Source: Alentia gelatinosa (taxonomy: Eukaryota; Annelida; Polychaeta; Phyllodocida; Polynoidae). Taken from it: a stretch of 64,000 nucleotides of DNA. The DNA is taken from positions 65,744,458 through 65,808,457 of the forward strand of contig OX465583.1 in assembly GCA_950022655.1 (NCBI GenBank). The letters are read 5' to 3'. A model generated the notes under the pieces. It searched no databases. It saw only the letters and a list, made by a program, of their open reading frames with translations, and was not told where the DNA came from. Shown here piece by piece: positions 63,452 through 64,000 of the stretch. How positions within the stretch are numbered: position 1 is the first letter of the stretch; each line of letters starts with the position of its first letter. Position numbers and translations under genes: made by a program.

Positions 63452-63615
63452 CCATAGTTATGGTGACAATACGGGGTAGATTTACTCGTTGTTTCAGAGA
63501 AATTAGTTCTGAACGAGCCGTTTACGGCGAGTTCAGAACAAATTTCTCCAAAACAACGAGTAAATCTACCCCGTATTTGCGACATCACTATGGTTTCATA
63601 TTATTACATACCTTA
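63452..63615. repeat. Hairpin element with TTATTACATACCTT end
   Basis: AAACCATAGTTATGGTGACA, ACGGGGTAGATTTACTCGTT and CAGAGAAATTAGTTCTGAAC pair with GTTCAGAACAAATTTCTC, AACGAGTAAATCTACCCCGT and CACTATGGTTT. Loop GAGCCGTTTACGGCGA. Arms about 68 bp with few mismatches. Confidence 0.87.
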
Positions 63616-64000
63616 ATTTGGTCTCAAATAGGTAAAACTGACCATAATTTGACGTCAAAGTCACTTTTTGCAACTCGCAAAGATGATGCGTACACTAGCA
63701 GACACGCTGGAAGTGGACAACTACGGTGTTCCGGGCTATAGAATTTAACGCATTCTGATTGGCTGAGAGGCCCAGGATTCCCGAGAGCATAGGGAATCCC
63801 CGATAATGATGGTGCGGCCATTTGTTGACATAGATCTACGAGTCGCCCACTTGGCGAGTGGCCGTATTGGTATCGATCGATCTCGCATATCTAAGCTATC
63901 TAAAGTATATCATGTGAATCATACTCATTTTCTACCTCGAAGTTAGATATATTTTCACACTAACTCGCTCCATGGATACTGTACTATGCCACAGATCTCG
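63616..64000. other. Sequence distal to the last hairpin
   Basis: Layout and phrases (GATCGATCTCGCATATC) resemble 34560-34860 after its hairpin, suggesting both belong to a longer element of which the hairpin is one end. No exon supported. Confidence 0.4.

Noticed and set aside
1..64000. A prokaryotic-type defence, secretion or biosynthetic system, or an endogenous virus
   Set aside because: No multi-gene cluster and no reverse transcriptase, integrase, capsid, polymerase or nuclease motif could be recognised in any frame.

Overview
The window looks like repeat-rich animal (metazoan) nuclear DNA, most likely from an invertebrate with large introns. I see no operons, no ribosome binding sites and no long authentic ORFs. 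Instead there are isolated 100-220 bp GC-biased islands that read as single exons with AG/GT borders, a tRNA-derived SINE, telomere-like TTAGGG-type repeats, many short non-autonomous DNA transposons with terminal inverted repeats (TIRs), and several tandem arrays. I cannot name the species or phylum, and no gene can be named with confidence.

Layout. Positions 1-4750 are a satellite block: a 21-bp GC-rich repeat alternating with CCTG-type pyrimidine tetranucleotide arrays. The very long ORFs there on both strands are artefacts, because 21 is divisible by 3 and the unit has no stop. From 5 to 33 kb dispersed repeats are interspersed with minus-strand exons at 26084-25866, 24206-24004, 16199-16011, 14507-14384, 10032-9920 and 7961-7764. 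The last four join in phase with one another, and the 24.0 kb exon is also compatible. I read them as one unrecognised gene ('gene A') transcribed leftward. From 32.6 to 41 kb there are weaker minus-strand candidates (37.3, 36.0 and 32.8 kb), the SINE (38.0 kb), and a strong minus-strand terminal exon with a proline run (40999-40881). From 41 to 64 kb there are mostly nested transposons, a palindromic 204-bp satellite (52.2-54.15 kb), a possible plus-strand exon at 54.8 kb, and minus-strand exon candidates at 59.4-60.0 kb.

The dominant theme is foldback structure. At least a dozen TIR families occur, often nested. Many are near-perfect hairpins of 50-100 bp arms. Hairpins with unrelated stems reuse the same loop motif (CTCGGCTTCGCCTCG and variants) and the same flanking end motif (TTATTATATACCT). 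One foldback element carries a telomere-like core. I found no prokaryotic defence system, CRISPR array, rRNA or functional tRNA gene. Exon calls rest on open frame, splice borders, phase agreement and hand-counted third-position GC. None was tested against a database.
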